Assembly: GCF_030463535.1 (NCBI RefSeq)
Contig: NC_132893.1
Coordinates: 26,410,782 to 26,474,781, forward strand
DNA length: 64,000 nt
Source of the DNA: Salminus brasiliensis
Taxonomy: Eukaryota > Chordata > Actinopteri > Characiformes > Bryconidae
Direction: 5' to 3'
Under the pieces are notes generated by a model, which was given only the letters and a program-made list of their open reading frames with translations, was not told the DNA's origin and ran no database searches. Below are positions 50,086 through 62,905 of the stretch, piece after piece. How positions within the stretch are numbered: the first letter of the stretch is position 1; every line of letters begins with the position of its first letter. The position numbers and the translations under genes are program-made.

Positions 50086-53000
50086 ATATGAACCATTCAA
50101 TGGCATTAGAGTATCTATATCTCCATTCTAAAAGAGACATGGCTGATTCCAGCGGTGTAAAAATGCTAGAATTGATTTTAGACGTATTCAGTCGAATATG
50201 CCTTAATGTTCTTAAATAATTGGGGCAGTTTCAAATGAAAATGATTATTAAAAGCTTGGTGTATATAGTCAATATTCCACTGTGACTAGTCACATTGGGT
50301 TACATTGTGTAGTGTATTTTTTTGCTATAATTGTACCAAAATAATAAAATTGTAGTTCTAATGCATTGAATTGAGGTTTTTCTTCATTATCGGGCTTTCA
50401 GTGTGTAGGCTGTGAGGAAACTTGCAGTTTTGGCTTTAGGGGAAGTCCACACAGCTGTGCTTGTCGTGTCACATGCGCCTGCAGAGTAGATGTGCCAGTG
50501 TTCATGGTCCTCCCTGAAAGTGAAGTGAAGGCTGTTTTTTTCCAGCAGGTGTGCGGCAGGCTCCTGGCAGCCTGGCCATCCCCCGGCGCCACTCCCTTGC
50601 GCAGCTGCCCGGACTGCAGGCTGTTGTGGTCAGGCCCTGGGACGTGATGTGCAGTGTGATTGGCCCCGCCATGCGAAGGCATGGGCCGAGATTAAGGGTG
50701 ATGGGTTTGTGCTAAACATGTGTTTGGTGCTACAGGTGTCAGCTATTGGGTTTGGCATCAGGGCCCTGTCTGTAATAATGTACAAGCCGGGACATGAACG
50801 CCTGCTGGGTCAAACAGCAGGATGTTCGGGGCAGCTGATTGGGGGGCTTCTGACCATCTGTTTACTTGTTATTGTAATTTGATTCTCATATGATGGAGCT
50901 GCACTGAGGAGAAGAAAAAAAACAAATTTATCAACAATGTTTGTGTCACTTTTTTGAAAAATGATGTGAAAAGTGACTCCAGCTCTTCGTTAGTATCGAC
51001 ATGTTGAGATAGAGTAGAGAGTTCTTACTCGAGGTCACACAGAAATGTAAAGATCTCAATTTCCAAACTGAAAGTAAAAAAGAGGACGGCAGCAAAGGTG
51101 CTTCTGATATGCAAACACAATAAAATGGATAACGTAATAGTGAATGAGCTCCATTAGCAGATCAGGTTTGTTCTAATTCAGTAGCAGTAATGTAAAGACT
51201 TGGCAAATACAAACTCCAGAGGACAACAGGATGGTAAATACTGCATGGTAATTTTGCAATTGGAACAACAGCATGGTGTGTATGCATTCTGGGATATTCT
51301 ACACAAGTCTACACAAGTCCTGTCCTGATTGAGAGTCGACCAGTATCAGTGATGCAAAGCACTCTTCGAGTTCAAATGGCGCCCCCTTGCGGAAAATCGA
51401 AGTCCTGCTAAATGTTAACGAGTAAGTTAATTTTTTTTAGAAGGTTGTTGCTGAGGCCTCTGTTTCCGGGCTTATTTTTATTATTTATATTATCACAATA
51501 TAAGAAGCACATTCAGGCACAGGATTTACTTGACCTCATGACCTTCAGTGAACAAGGCAGCTGATGAGCTGAAAGGGACCTGCCCTAATGGCCTATTACT
51601 GCATGAATTAGTAATGTGTCTAGGTTTAAAACTACAGCTTTCTTTGCTGTTCTTGTTGTCTGTGTCTTACATACTGGTGCTGTTTTCCCTCTCTAAGGAA
51701 AACAGGCATCAAACGAATCTTAATCTCTTTGGCTAACATTCCTTAAAATTCTGAGTATGGTAAGCTGCCAGACAGTCGGCGGCCAGCTGGAGTTCAAATC
51801 ATGTAATCTAGGATCAGATCCGGCTCTATCCAAATGCTCTTTTTCTACAATTATATTGTTGGTTTGTTTGAAGCACAAATAATTCTCTAGAACTTCTCTA
51901 GAAGTCACTACTCTTACCATCAGTAATAACTCTAACCACAGTGGGTTCCATCTTCTGTCAACATGTTATACCATAGTTTACATCTCATGATGACCTGATT
52001 CATTAAGAGATACTAAAGATACTAAGCCTTTTCCAAATTTCTATATATTATAGAATTGTCTTCCACTTTAAGCACACTTGTGATAAAATGAGCCTACATT
52101 CCTTGCTGGTTCTGCAAATGAGCTCACCATTTCAAAATTTAGATGAAAAATGATAGAAAAGAGAACTATGGCACCTAACAAATGTTTTCGAGGCTTTCGA
52201 AGCTTGACTGCAGTTTCACATTGCTTTCCCCTTTTCCCCCTTTTTAGCATTTAAAAGAAATACAAAGCGTTTGACAAACAAGTATTACTTAAAGGAACTG
52301 GATCACTTTTTCTTTCTTCTGTTTATTCTTAACTTCATTTTGTTTTTGGTAGCTAGCATACTTCTATATACTTGATTAAATGAATAACCCTTTTACCTCA
52401 GCATGATTTCAAAATTAGACTTTCATGCTGTCTTTAAGTCATGTTGGATACATCAGATTCACAGGCTAACTGCACATGAACACCGCCACAAATTTACAAG
52501 TGGGGGCATGTCAATACAAAAACGCTGATAACTGTATTTTACATGGTTTGAAGGCAGCATTAAGATCCTCTACCCAGCTCTGAAGGTTAAAGGTGTGAAT
52601 CCGTACTTTGTTATATGGAGAACACAGTACTTGAGCATTTTTAAGTGTATTAAAAGAATCTGCCTTTTTTTCTCAGTTAAACTTTGGTCATTGATATTTA
52701 GTAATGAATTCTGATTTTGGCCTTTACATGCATTGTTATGCTTGCTCCATAAAATACCTGAGGTACACTGTAACCTGTAAAACCTGAACAATAAGTTGGT
52801 AAAATGAGTATAATAATAAGTATTAGTAATTAAGTAATTAGTATTAGTAGTCTTAGTCTTATTTGTTATGGCTGTTAGCTTGAATAGCTAGCTAGCGCTA
52901 TATTTCCTTTCTGAAAGATTTTGTTCAAAATGAAGTAAACTTGACTACAACTTTATAGTGATGTCTAGTGTTATACATTATGATATTATAGCTAGATATC

Positions 53001-53200
53001 ATTTCCCCTCATTTCCTGCAGCCATTATTTCACAATCACAACCCTTAAGGTTCAGTGTGGTTTAAGGACTGAGGACCTTCAGTGGAGAGGTGAAGGGGGA
53101 ACTTCTCTGTGCTACTGGCCTCCTCTGCTCACCTCTGGAGGTTAGAGGTGTTAAGGTGGGCTCAGCAGGCTTACTCCTCACACACCCACATGGCGGACAT

Positions 53201-53340
53201 TTTTCCCTCTGTCCTCGGGCAGCTCCGCCCACTCTCGTAGCAGACAGAGTGGACTGAGAGCAGAGGAGTTGCTCCTGTGCTCTCCCGATTCCTTCATTTA
53301 GCACTAACCCCCAACCAGCAGCACTAAAGCCCGGCTAACG
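53201..53340 (+). promoter_or_regulatory. Probable nrg1 type II promoter/5' UTR
   Basis: A GC-rich stretch directly upstream of the start codon contains a GC-box-like ctccgcccac at 53222-53231. No TATA box is apparent. The transcription start is unknown. Confidence 0.35.
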
Positions 53341-53848
53341 ATGCCTCTGCTTCCCCCGGGCTGGCCGTGGCTGGCCCTGGTCGTGCTGTGCGGAGTCCTG
53401 TCCCCCAGCAGCCCGAGCTGCGCGCCCCGGAGCTCTGTGCGGGACCTGGCTCACCGCGCCGGGGTCGTGTTCGAGGGCAGACTGTACGAGGAGCTGCAGC
53501 GGGACATGAACGAGAGGGAGAGAGAGAGAAAAGGGGGGAGAGAGACGCTGAACCGGAGTGTGGAAGCAGAAGTGGAGGTGAACGGCACCCTGGAAGCCGC
53601 GGGGAACCACGTGAGGGTGCGGGTGCATCAGGTGTGGGAGGTGAAGGCGGCGGGGCTGGAGAAGGATGCTGTGGTGTCTCTGGTGTGGGGAGAAGCGGAC
53701 GAGTGCTTCAGGCCGAGCGCCGGGACCCGCTATGTGTTCTTCATGGAGGCCACCAACGACAGCGCCGTGTTCAGGGCACTTTCTCCACCTGTGGAGACCC
53801 GGAGGGCCGTGAGGAAGGACGTGAACAAAGTGCTGGGGCCGAGCTGTG
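53341..53848 (+). CDS. nrg1: Neuregulin 1, first coding exon of type II (GGF) form, partial gene
   Basis: Neuregulin 1 is a secreted or membrane-anchored ErbB receptor ligand for glia, heart and muscle spindle. This exon encodes 169 residues plus one base. Residues 1-27 form a signal peptide (hydrophobic LALVVLCGVL). The GGF-specific (kringle-like) region follows: VRDLAHRAGVVFEGRLYEE, then VRVHQVWEVKAAGLEKD and RYVFFMEATNDSAVF, ending VETRRAVRKDVNKVLGPSC. This matches the human GGF2 N-terminus better than NRG2. Possible N-glycosylation sites are NRS, NGT and NDS. The exon ends at a gtgagt donor at 53849 in phase 1, as expected before the Ig exon. Position downstream of wrn agrees with human synteny. 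Later exons lie outside the window. A highly charged RERERKGGRE insert around residue 60 is absent from human. Confidence 0.9.
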
Positions 53849-55920
53849 GTGAGTGCCTGTGTGACTGTAAAAGGGAACTCCACAGCTGGGTCTGCTGGGC
53901 TGAATGAGCTCTGCCCTGCTGTGGAGGAGCACAGGCTCAGACAGTGGTCAGCAGATGGTCACACTCAGGTACTGGACAGGTACATATAGACAAAGATGTG
54001 ACCTCTACATGGCTTTCGTGGGACAGTTCAGGCCAAGATTATGCTTAAATCTGAACTAAAACTGGGTTTAAGTTGTAAAGTTTAAAGTATAAAGTCTTTA
54101 ATAGGAGTTTTTACACATTTTCTGAGTAAGTAAATGGTTGGGATTTAAATAAAGTCATTCGGAGTGACTTGGTGTAAAAATAATGGTGAACCCTGATACA
54201 ATCGGTCCCCAAAGACCACTTTTTCTTAAAGATTTACTACAATTTTATCAAATTTCACAAAGCTTCTCTACAGTGAACCGTTTTACATCACACCACGTCT
54301 TAAAGATTCAATTATGAAGAGGTTTTGAAAGGTCTCTGTAATTCCCCTTTAATATCAGATCAGATCTTTGTAGGTGACCCTACAGAAAGGTCTGTTTAAT
54401 GAGGTAGAGCGCTGGACGCTGCAGTGCTGTGGTCCTCCACTATCAGAGTCTCACACCCCTGTTCTTCAGACTTCAGCTGAGGGAGCTCTCTACACTCTGT
54501 GGTGCTGAACCTCATCCTGCCATGGTTCTGCTTTAGCTTTGAGGAGGCTCAGTGGGGGTTCCTGGCTGTTGTGAGGCTTTGGGAAGAGTGTGTGGACAGT
54601 GTTTTTTTTTTCTGGCATCTTGCAGTTTCTTCTGCATTTCTATGTTATTGTGGGAACTAGATCACATTTATTGAAGACATTTATTAATGCTTGTATGGAA
54701 GCTTTCAATCGCCAGGAACTGTTTAGAGGCTGCTGTTATCCTTGGGTTGTTTACTTTCTCCATGTGCAATGCTAAACAGGCCAGGAACTGCTTTCATGGC
54801 TTTTATGCCCATCTGTTATTTTTTGCCTGTGTGTTCTGAGAAGGCTTGCTGAAGCGGTGGAGCGCCTCGTCTCTAGAATAATATTATTTTATTATGTATT
54901 CTGTTTATAGTTGCTGTAACTGTTTGCATAGCTGCCAACTGGCACACTGGCACTGCTGCGTGTCCATGTGTGCATAACAGACAATTCACTGCCAAGATAG
55001 CAATGAACGTCTAACTGTTGACGTCTGCCTAGGTTGTTTTCAGTCAGTGGCGCACCTGTGTTTCCATTGCCAAGATGGCAGTACGGCAGAAACTTACCTG
55101 AACACACCTCATTTATATATAGATATATTTGCAAGCACCGTTGCTATATAAATGACACAGACGGAAGGCATGAAAGTAGACTGTTGGTGGGGTGTGAGAT
55201 AGCAATGAGCATCACAACGCGCCTTCCGCAGGGTGTAAGATAAGACCCTGAGTGTTGTTGAAGGAGAATGTTAAACAGTTGACTAAACTGTTTGTTCCTG
55301 TTGATGTCCTGTTGATTATCCATCCCTTAATGACAGTGCTAGAGCTGCTTGATATGGAAATACCATATTGTGATTATACTGCTGCATTGATCACAGTGAT
55401 TGTGATATTAATTGCAGTGTATTAAAAACAGCTTTTTGTGGTAAGCTTAAATTACAGTCAATTTTAATACTACTAATACTAATTAATTTTATTAATACTA
55501 ATAACTGAAATTGCATTTTCACCAAAATATGTTTGTTGAATGTTAATAATCTGGACCCCCACAGAAATTGATCAGGAAATATGTTAAGGTGTATGAAAAT
55601 ATTTAAGGTGTATGAATTGGTTTGTCAGATTTATCAAAACATATTTATTAAAGGCTATATGAGTATTACTGTGATCACATTCTGCAGCCAATACATTACA
55701 GGTAGGCCTACTCCCAACTGGCAGCTGGGATTCTGCCATCATGGTAAAGCTGTTGCTTTCTAAACCTTTACTTGAGACAAGTTATTTAAAAGTAATTGAC
55801 AAAAGTCTTTAGTCTCAAAAGTGTGCCCAGAAGGAATTTGTACTGTTGCCTACAGATTCTTGTGAATTACGCTGCCCACCCCTGGATGAACCTGTTGAAC
55901 TATGCATGAACAAGGGCTAA
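53849..55920 (+). other. nrg1 intron 1, first part
   Basis: No exon or strong repeat is recognised. The sequence is ordinary intronic DNA with AT-rich parts. Confidence 0.45.
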
Positions 55921-55972
55921 CAGTAACATTTGACACATTTGGCAAACACTGCGTGGGAGTGTGCTTTATATA

Positions 55973-57567
<1,595 letters not shown>

Positions 57568-57750
57568 TATATATATATGCCAAATGTGTCAAATGTTACT
57601 GTGCCATATATATATATCCAATTTATTAGAACATGCAAGCTAATATCCCCTATTGATGAGTGTGCTCTTGATTTTGAGGGAAAGAGGAAGCCATTTTTAG
57701 AAGGGTCATGATGTGACTTCACTGTGGGTTCATTTAATATATTTGTATTA

Positions 57751-58096
57751 GATCAGCCATAACATAAGTACAGGGGTTAGTACCTACCAAAAGTCGTCCA
57801 AGGAAGGACAACCAGTGTCCTTTCTGTATGCAGGGGTTAGTACCTACCAAAAGTCGACCAAGGAAGGACAACCGGTGTCCTTTTACCTAAGGGTTCATTG
57901 ATGCAACCCATGGAGACCCCACCTCACAACTTACAGGACTTAAAGGATCTTAGTACCAGAGACCACAGGGCACCTTCAGAGGTCTTGTGGAGTCCATGCC
58001 TCGTATGGTCAGATCTGTTGTGTCAGCACAAGGGACAATAAGGGGGCTCAATATTAGGCAGGTGGTGCTAATGTTATGGCTGATCAGTGTATGTCT
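57751..58096 (-). mobile_element. Internally deleted Tc1 derivative with 60-bp tandem duplication
   Basis: Both ends carry inverted gatcagccataacat-type termini (57752 and about 58070-58090). The right half reads, on the minus strand, as the start of the Tc1 family (gtggtctctggtac, ccttaagtcctgtaagttg order). The left part is a short piece of the transposase DNA-binding region (ccaaggaagga) present twice in tandem, 57771-57830 and 57831-57890. Most of the transposase gene is missing, so the copy is non-autonomous. Confidence 0.7.
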
Positions 58097-59470
58097 GTTG
58101 TTGTATTTTTCAGTATTGATGCGTATTGAATTTTGAGACATTTACTGAACAAAACTATGTGATATACTGTATTGTCACACTCGTAATGATGACAGCTGAA
58201 ACAGTCTGACCATTGTACCCAAACACCCATGATGTATTTGTCTGTCCATCTTGGTGCATTTTCTGTTTGTGTTGGCTGACTGCATGTATTTCACCTAATA
58301 CAGCAGTTAGATAATCTTGCCTTTGAGTTTGGGCTTCTTTTGTTTGGACTTGGAATCTGCCTATGCTGCCAGATCAAATCCTTGATTTCTGAGTATTGCT
58401 TCATTGAGTATGGGCACGCAAATAATGTGGTAATGAGCTTTGAGGTGTTCATGAGCTGAATGTTGCTTTGTGTTTCAGTTACCTACAAGTTGTACCGTGG
58501 CCCTTACATGCTGCGCCATTGTCGTAATCATTCCTGGCAGAGCGGCCAGTCCAGTGCTCTGACTGTGTCAGCGTATGGTTTTCACATTTTTAAGATCTTG
58601 AAATGCACAGTCCTCTCAGATTTTACAATGGCTTAAATTGACTGAACATACTCCTCTCGATAGATCTCTGTCATTGCAGAAAACACCAGAAAACTCTGCT
58701 GGTATAAAGATAAACAGCATTGGGCTGTGGATCAGTCACACTGCCTTCTCTGGAGTGATCCAGAAGTAATCATCCAACATCAGTACATTACCTCACTAAT
58801 GCACTTGTGGCTGATTGCAATCAAATCCTCACAGCATACGTTCCGAACTCTGGTGTAAAATCTTCTCAGGAGAGTGCTGTCTGTTACTGCAGCACAGGGG
58901 GGAATATGTCCTAAGAAATGTTGGGTGAGCTGGTGTCTACAAACTTTTGGACTCGTACAGTGGATTCCATAAGCAGAACTGAATTTGATGGTGTGGTGTT
59001 TTATCACAGTGTAAGCAGAGCAAGTGTTCTTTGTCTTAAATAATGGCCAAGAACTATATTGATTATGAAGACATGGAGTCCTCAAGGGAACAACTCATTT
59101 TGATGCTCCTGACAGATAACAGTGTTAGTTCATTTGACTGATTGAAGGATATTGATTTACTACTGCCCCTCAGGGAAAACATTAGCGAATAGATCATGGG
59201 TGTGTGTGACGCATAGTGGAATGCACTTTAACGACAGATAGGCTAGACATGCAGTGTTTTATTACTGGCTTTATGAAAGTGCTTAGCATGTGTTCATTCA
59301 CATATCTTGGTTCACAGCTGGGGAATGACTGGGGGTTTTCCTGTTCCTAATATGTTAATATTAATGAAAGTCATTTTTAGGGTTTTTGGGGGTACATGTA
59401 AAGCATGTACTGTATCTTACACTAGTGCTCTAGCAAATAGCTTTTTACATATTTTAAAAGTAAATATAGC
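58097..59470. other. nrg1 intron 1, no gene seen
   Basis: Apart from a MITE at 58660-58970 nothing is recognised. The acceptor-like tttcag at 58474-58479 is followed by a 53-base stretch without similarity to a neuregulin exon. Confidence 0.4.
58660..58970 (+). mobile_element. MITE copy 4 (cactatatgg family)
   Basis: It contains agcattgggctgtggatcag, ctctggagtgatccag and ggctgattgcaatcaaatcc, and ends ggtgtctacaaacttttgga followed by ctcgtacagtg, a diverged terminal repeat. Confidence 0.6.
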
Positions 59471-59484
59471 ATCACTGTCTCACT

Positions 59485-59522
59485 TTCTGATAATCGCGGG
59501 TTCGATCCCTGTACGGGGCAGC
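59485..59522 (+). mobile_element. tRNA-like B-box fragment, probable SINE scrap
   Basis: gcgggttcgatccctgt forms a T-arm-like stem and loop, but no matching D or anticodon arm lies upstream, so this is a repeat fragment and not a tRNA gene. Confidence 0.4.
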
Positions 59523-59589
59523 TAAATTCTGTAAATAATATTGTTATTGTTTCTTTACTTCTATTATTTATATTGTGTATATAGTGGTA

Positions 59590-59700
59590 ATTTATCTACA
59601 TTTTTGCATCTGAGTGTCTTGCTGTCCCTTTGCTGCTGTGACACTGAGAATTTCCCCACTGTGGGACTAATAAAGGATAATCTTATCTTATCTTATCTTA
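59590..59700 (+). repeat. LINE-like 3' tail ending in (ATCTT)n
   Basis: gacactgagaatttccccac, then gtgggactaataaaggataa leads into (TCTTA)5 at 59677-59700. This pattern is common at the 3' ends of fish LINE copies. The family is not assigned. Confidence 0.5.
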
Positions 59701-60310
59701 ATGCTGTTTTTGTGTAAATCACCCATGTCAAGGAAACCTGAAGTCCTGAGTCAATACAGTCAATACATGGAAACTTAGCCTAAAATATCTGTCTATTCAG
59801 CCTACCACAGTTTGCCCCTCCCACTCTTATCACAGTGTTTCAGTTCTGAGTGCTTTTAAATGAGGCATAATATAGGGCAGCCAATCAGAACAGAGCTCAT
59901 CAATAAAACCATTAAAACCATTATATGTGGAGGTCAAGAAAAAATATGCCATCAATATGCCTTAGAGTTCTTACTGCAGCCTTCAGTTCTGACTATAGCT
60001 GTTCACTGGTAAAGTGGACTCACTTATTGCATACGTTTGTTGTAAGACAATATCTTCATTGTTCTGTTACAGAAATAATATCACTGACACACAAACTCCT
60101 GCAAATCTCCTAAATTAATTCTTCAAACCTACCATTTCACAGACAGGTTCCGGAAATTGTTATGGTCATAATCCCCTGTCTGCTCCCAGATTATCCTGTA
60201 ATTCCATATTCATGCTGCTCTCAAAAGTAAATGCCCTATATTTGGAATAACCTTTCAGGGGAAAACATGACATACAGTGCAATCCTTTCCATGTAATTTA
60301 AGGTACAGTA

Positions 60311-61082
60311 CATGTACATTTACATTTAAGGCATTTAACAGATGCTCTTATCCAGAGCAACTTACAAAAGTGCTTTGCTATTTACCCAAGAAAAAAACTC
60401 TCTGCTAAGGAGGGTCTTCAGTCTGCGTTTGAAGACAGCGAGCGACTCTGCTGTTCTGACACCCAGGGGAAGTTCGTTCCACCACTTTGGTGCAGGACAG
60501 AAAAAAGCCTGAACGCTTGTCTTCCGTGGATCTTGAGGGATGGCGGGTCGAGCCGAGCCGTACTTGAAGCTTGAAGGGCTCTTGGTGCAGATTGGTATTT
60601 GACCACTGCCAATAAGTACGGAGGGCAGCTACGGGAAGCCAGTGAAGAGAACGCAGCAGTGGAGTGACATGACTGAACTTAGAAACGTTGAAGGTGACCC
60701 GTGCCGCGGCATTCTGGATAAGTTGCAGGGGCCTGATGCGCAGAGGGAGACCAGCCAGAATAGAGCTGCAGTAGTCAAGTCCTGAAGTGACGAGAGACTG
60801 AACGAGCACCTGGGCGGCCTCTCTAGAGAGGAAGGGTTGAATTATCCGGATGTTGTACAGGAGAAATCAGCATGACCGAGTTGCGTTTGCAACGATGAGA
60901 ACGATAACTGATCATCCATGACCACACCAAGACTTCGAGCTTCTGTAGAAGGAGTGACCAGTGAGTCCTTAAAGGAGATGGCAAGGTCGTTTAGAAGTCA
61001 AGCAGCTCCCTAGATGTACAGCAGCTCTGTCTTGCTGAGGTTAAGTTTGAGGTGGTGAGCTGCCATCCAACAAGAACATGGC
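60311..61082 (-). mobile_element. L2-like LINE fragment, reverse transcriptase C-terminus and 3' tail
   Basis: On the minus strand the end of a LINE reverse transcriptase is readable in pieces: LNLSKTELLYI, LGVVMDDQLSF, QSLVTSGLDYCSSILAGLPL, QLIQNAAARVTF and SHVTPLLRSLHWLPVAA. Stops and frameshifts interrupt it. It ends at the left in a 3' tail (60311-60375) whose reverse complement matches the SINE tail at 6533-6590. The fragment is 5'-truncated, as usual for LINEs, and not functional. Confidence 0.8.
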
Positions 61083-61084
61083 GG

Positions 61085-61190
61085 CTCACCACATGTCCAA
61101 TTGTTTGTGGACGGCCCTTTTAATGAATGCATTCAGATACTTTTAAGTTGCACCCATTGCTGACACAGATGTGCAAATGCCTGGTAAGTG
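61085..61190 (+). mobile_element. MITE copy 5 (cactatatgg family), end fragment
   Basis: acatgtccaattgtttgtgg, then gaatgcattcagatactttt and gctgacacagatgtgcaaat match the left part of copy 2 at 28576. The other end is missing. Confidence 0.6.
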
Positions 61191-61193
61191 TGC

Positions 61194-61376
61194 TGTTTCT
61201 CAACCCTGGTCCTGCAGGCACCCTGCCCTGCACATTTCGGTGCCGTCCCTGCTCCCAGCACACCTGATTCAAGAGTAACAAGCCCTTTCAGAGTTGCAGG
61301 GGGTGTGCTAGGGCAGGAGGTCCACTAAAATGTGTGGGGTAGTGTGCCTCCAGGACCAGGGTTGAAAAACACTGCT
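61194..61376. mobile_element. hAT-like MITE
   Basis: Terminal inverted repeats tttctcaaccctggtcctg (left) and caggaccagggttgaaaaac (right) end near actg, a common pattern for hAT-derived MITEs in fish. About 180 bp, no coding potential. Confidence 0.7.
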
Positions 61377-62479
61377 CTAAATAATGTTAAAAAGTCTGTT
61401 TAAATGTTGAGTTAGCACAGCTAGCCACTTTATGGAGCTTTATGATCAGTGTACACTGCAGTAGCCCACTTCAGACTGTAGTCACTTTTAATACCATATG
61501 ACCATGAACCAATGGAAATGAATTGACCAGAAATTCCAACACAAAGACAGAAAAAACATACTTTTGAAAGTGGGCTTGGAGAGATAATATGTGAATATGT
61601 AAATGAAAAAAGGGCAGTAATGTGTAGGAAAGTCCAGTCCTATGTCACTGTATCTAAGGACATTTGTTCCACATAGCCCGGAGCAAAAAGAGTTAAACTA
61701 AGCCATGGAAGTGGTTGAACAATTATTGAATGAAGTCTTTTCATTTCACAGAGAGAAGCAGCAGATTAAATGAAATTAATCCAATTTGAGGAACCCACTC
61801 AATACATAGGCCTACTGAACTCTGAATGTCTGCTGAGCTGGCGTTTTAGCAGGAGTAACGTGGCGCTTGCTTCACCTCACCACTCTAACAGGTTATTTCT
61901 ATCAAATGAAAGAACTACTGCAGAATCTTCTCTGTATAACAGCATGTCGGAGATGAATGGGCAACATGAAGACTGCATGAGTAGGCCGCTCTCTTTGAAG
62001 ATCTCTTACTGTGGGAGACCTTTTTCTGTAATTTGGTGGAGCAGTGAGGCAGTACATGACTGTAAGTGCTTCAACGCTTCTCCAACAGCCTCTTGTTGAG
62101 TAGAAGAGTTCAGTCATTTGCTAATGGATCAGTATGAACCTGACCTGGCAAGTGCATCTGGCATCATTGTGGATTGAATGCTCTTGACCTAGAAACCCTT
62201 TGGTGGTATGTCTCAGAGTCTCGACGAAGCCTTGGGAAAGATGTGAGTGGAATTCTGAGCATTTTCACAGTCCATGGGGGTGCAGTAAGAAAGTGAGCTT
62301 TGTTTGGTTATCGCTAGAGATCTGGATCATTCTAGGAAACCAATCACACTGAGGAATGTGTGTTCTTTTGTTTAACTCCACAAGTCTCCAACAGGTCTGT
62401 GACTTCAGGCGTAAGATATATGACCTTACAAGCATATTAGTGTACATAAACAGATATCAGTGTGTACAGATGGCTGTAC
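61377..62479. other. nrg1 intron 1, no gene seen
   Basis: Short frames near 61770-62100 have no recognisable similarity. No repeat boundary is clear. Confidence 0.4.
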
Positions 62480-62905
62480 TACTGACTCTTTACTAAACCG
62501 TTTGTCCCAAAAAACTGTCAGATGTGTAAATGCTCTAGTCCCTGTAGAAAAGTAGTGCCAATAGAATAGTGCCAATAGAATAGTGTCAATAGAAGTAGTG
62601 CCAATAGACTCTCTGGAGCAGATAATGCCAGGCATGGTCTAGAGGGATATAAAGCCCCCCAGCAAGTGGAACTGTGTGCTCTGGTTTGGGGAGTTAGGGA
62701 GTTGGGTGTGAGTTAGGGAGTTGTGGATGTGGTGGGGTGGTTGGGGGTGTCATGACCTTACTGAATGCAATCTGATCCTTACAGCAATGCTCCAACATCT
62801 AGCAGAAAGCCTTCCCTGGACAGTAGAGACAGTTACTTGAACAAAAGCAGGATGGCTTTTTGCAATAGCCTTGGTTTCATTGGTGTCCCAATACTTTTGT
62901 ATGTA
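62480..62905 (+). mobile_element. MITE copy 6 (cactatatgg family), expanded inside
   Basis: Shared blocks include ctctagtccctgtagaaaag, actctctggagcagataatg and ggtgtcccaatacttttgta. Two internal expansions are visible: gtgccaatagaata repeated about four times (62556-62610) and gagttaggga-type repeats near 62690-62730. Confidence 0.65.

Larger units (their letters stand above)
47431..53200. other. wrn-nrg1 spacer
   Basis: No exon is supported. Besides the repeats listed separately, most is AT-rich. A short frame ending at 47731 (SRKTNSL) follows an ag acceptor-like site but has no recognisable similarity. The interval 50400-50900 is unusually GC-rich and may be regulatory. Confidence 0.45.

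Noticed and set aside
57771..57890. CRISPR-like or satellite array from two 60-bp repeats
   Set aside because: There are only two direct copies without spacers, within a Tc1-derived element in a vertebrate genome.
58474..58540. Possible second nrg1 exon after a tttcag acceptor
   Set aside because: The following reading frames do not encode the Ig-like domain expected after the GGF exon, and no donor in the right phase follows.
59485..59522. tRNA gene
   Set aside because: Only a T-arm-like segment is present; the D and anticodon arms are missing.
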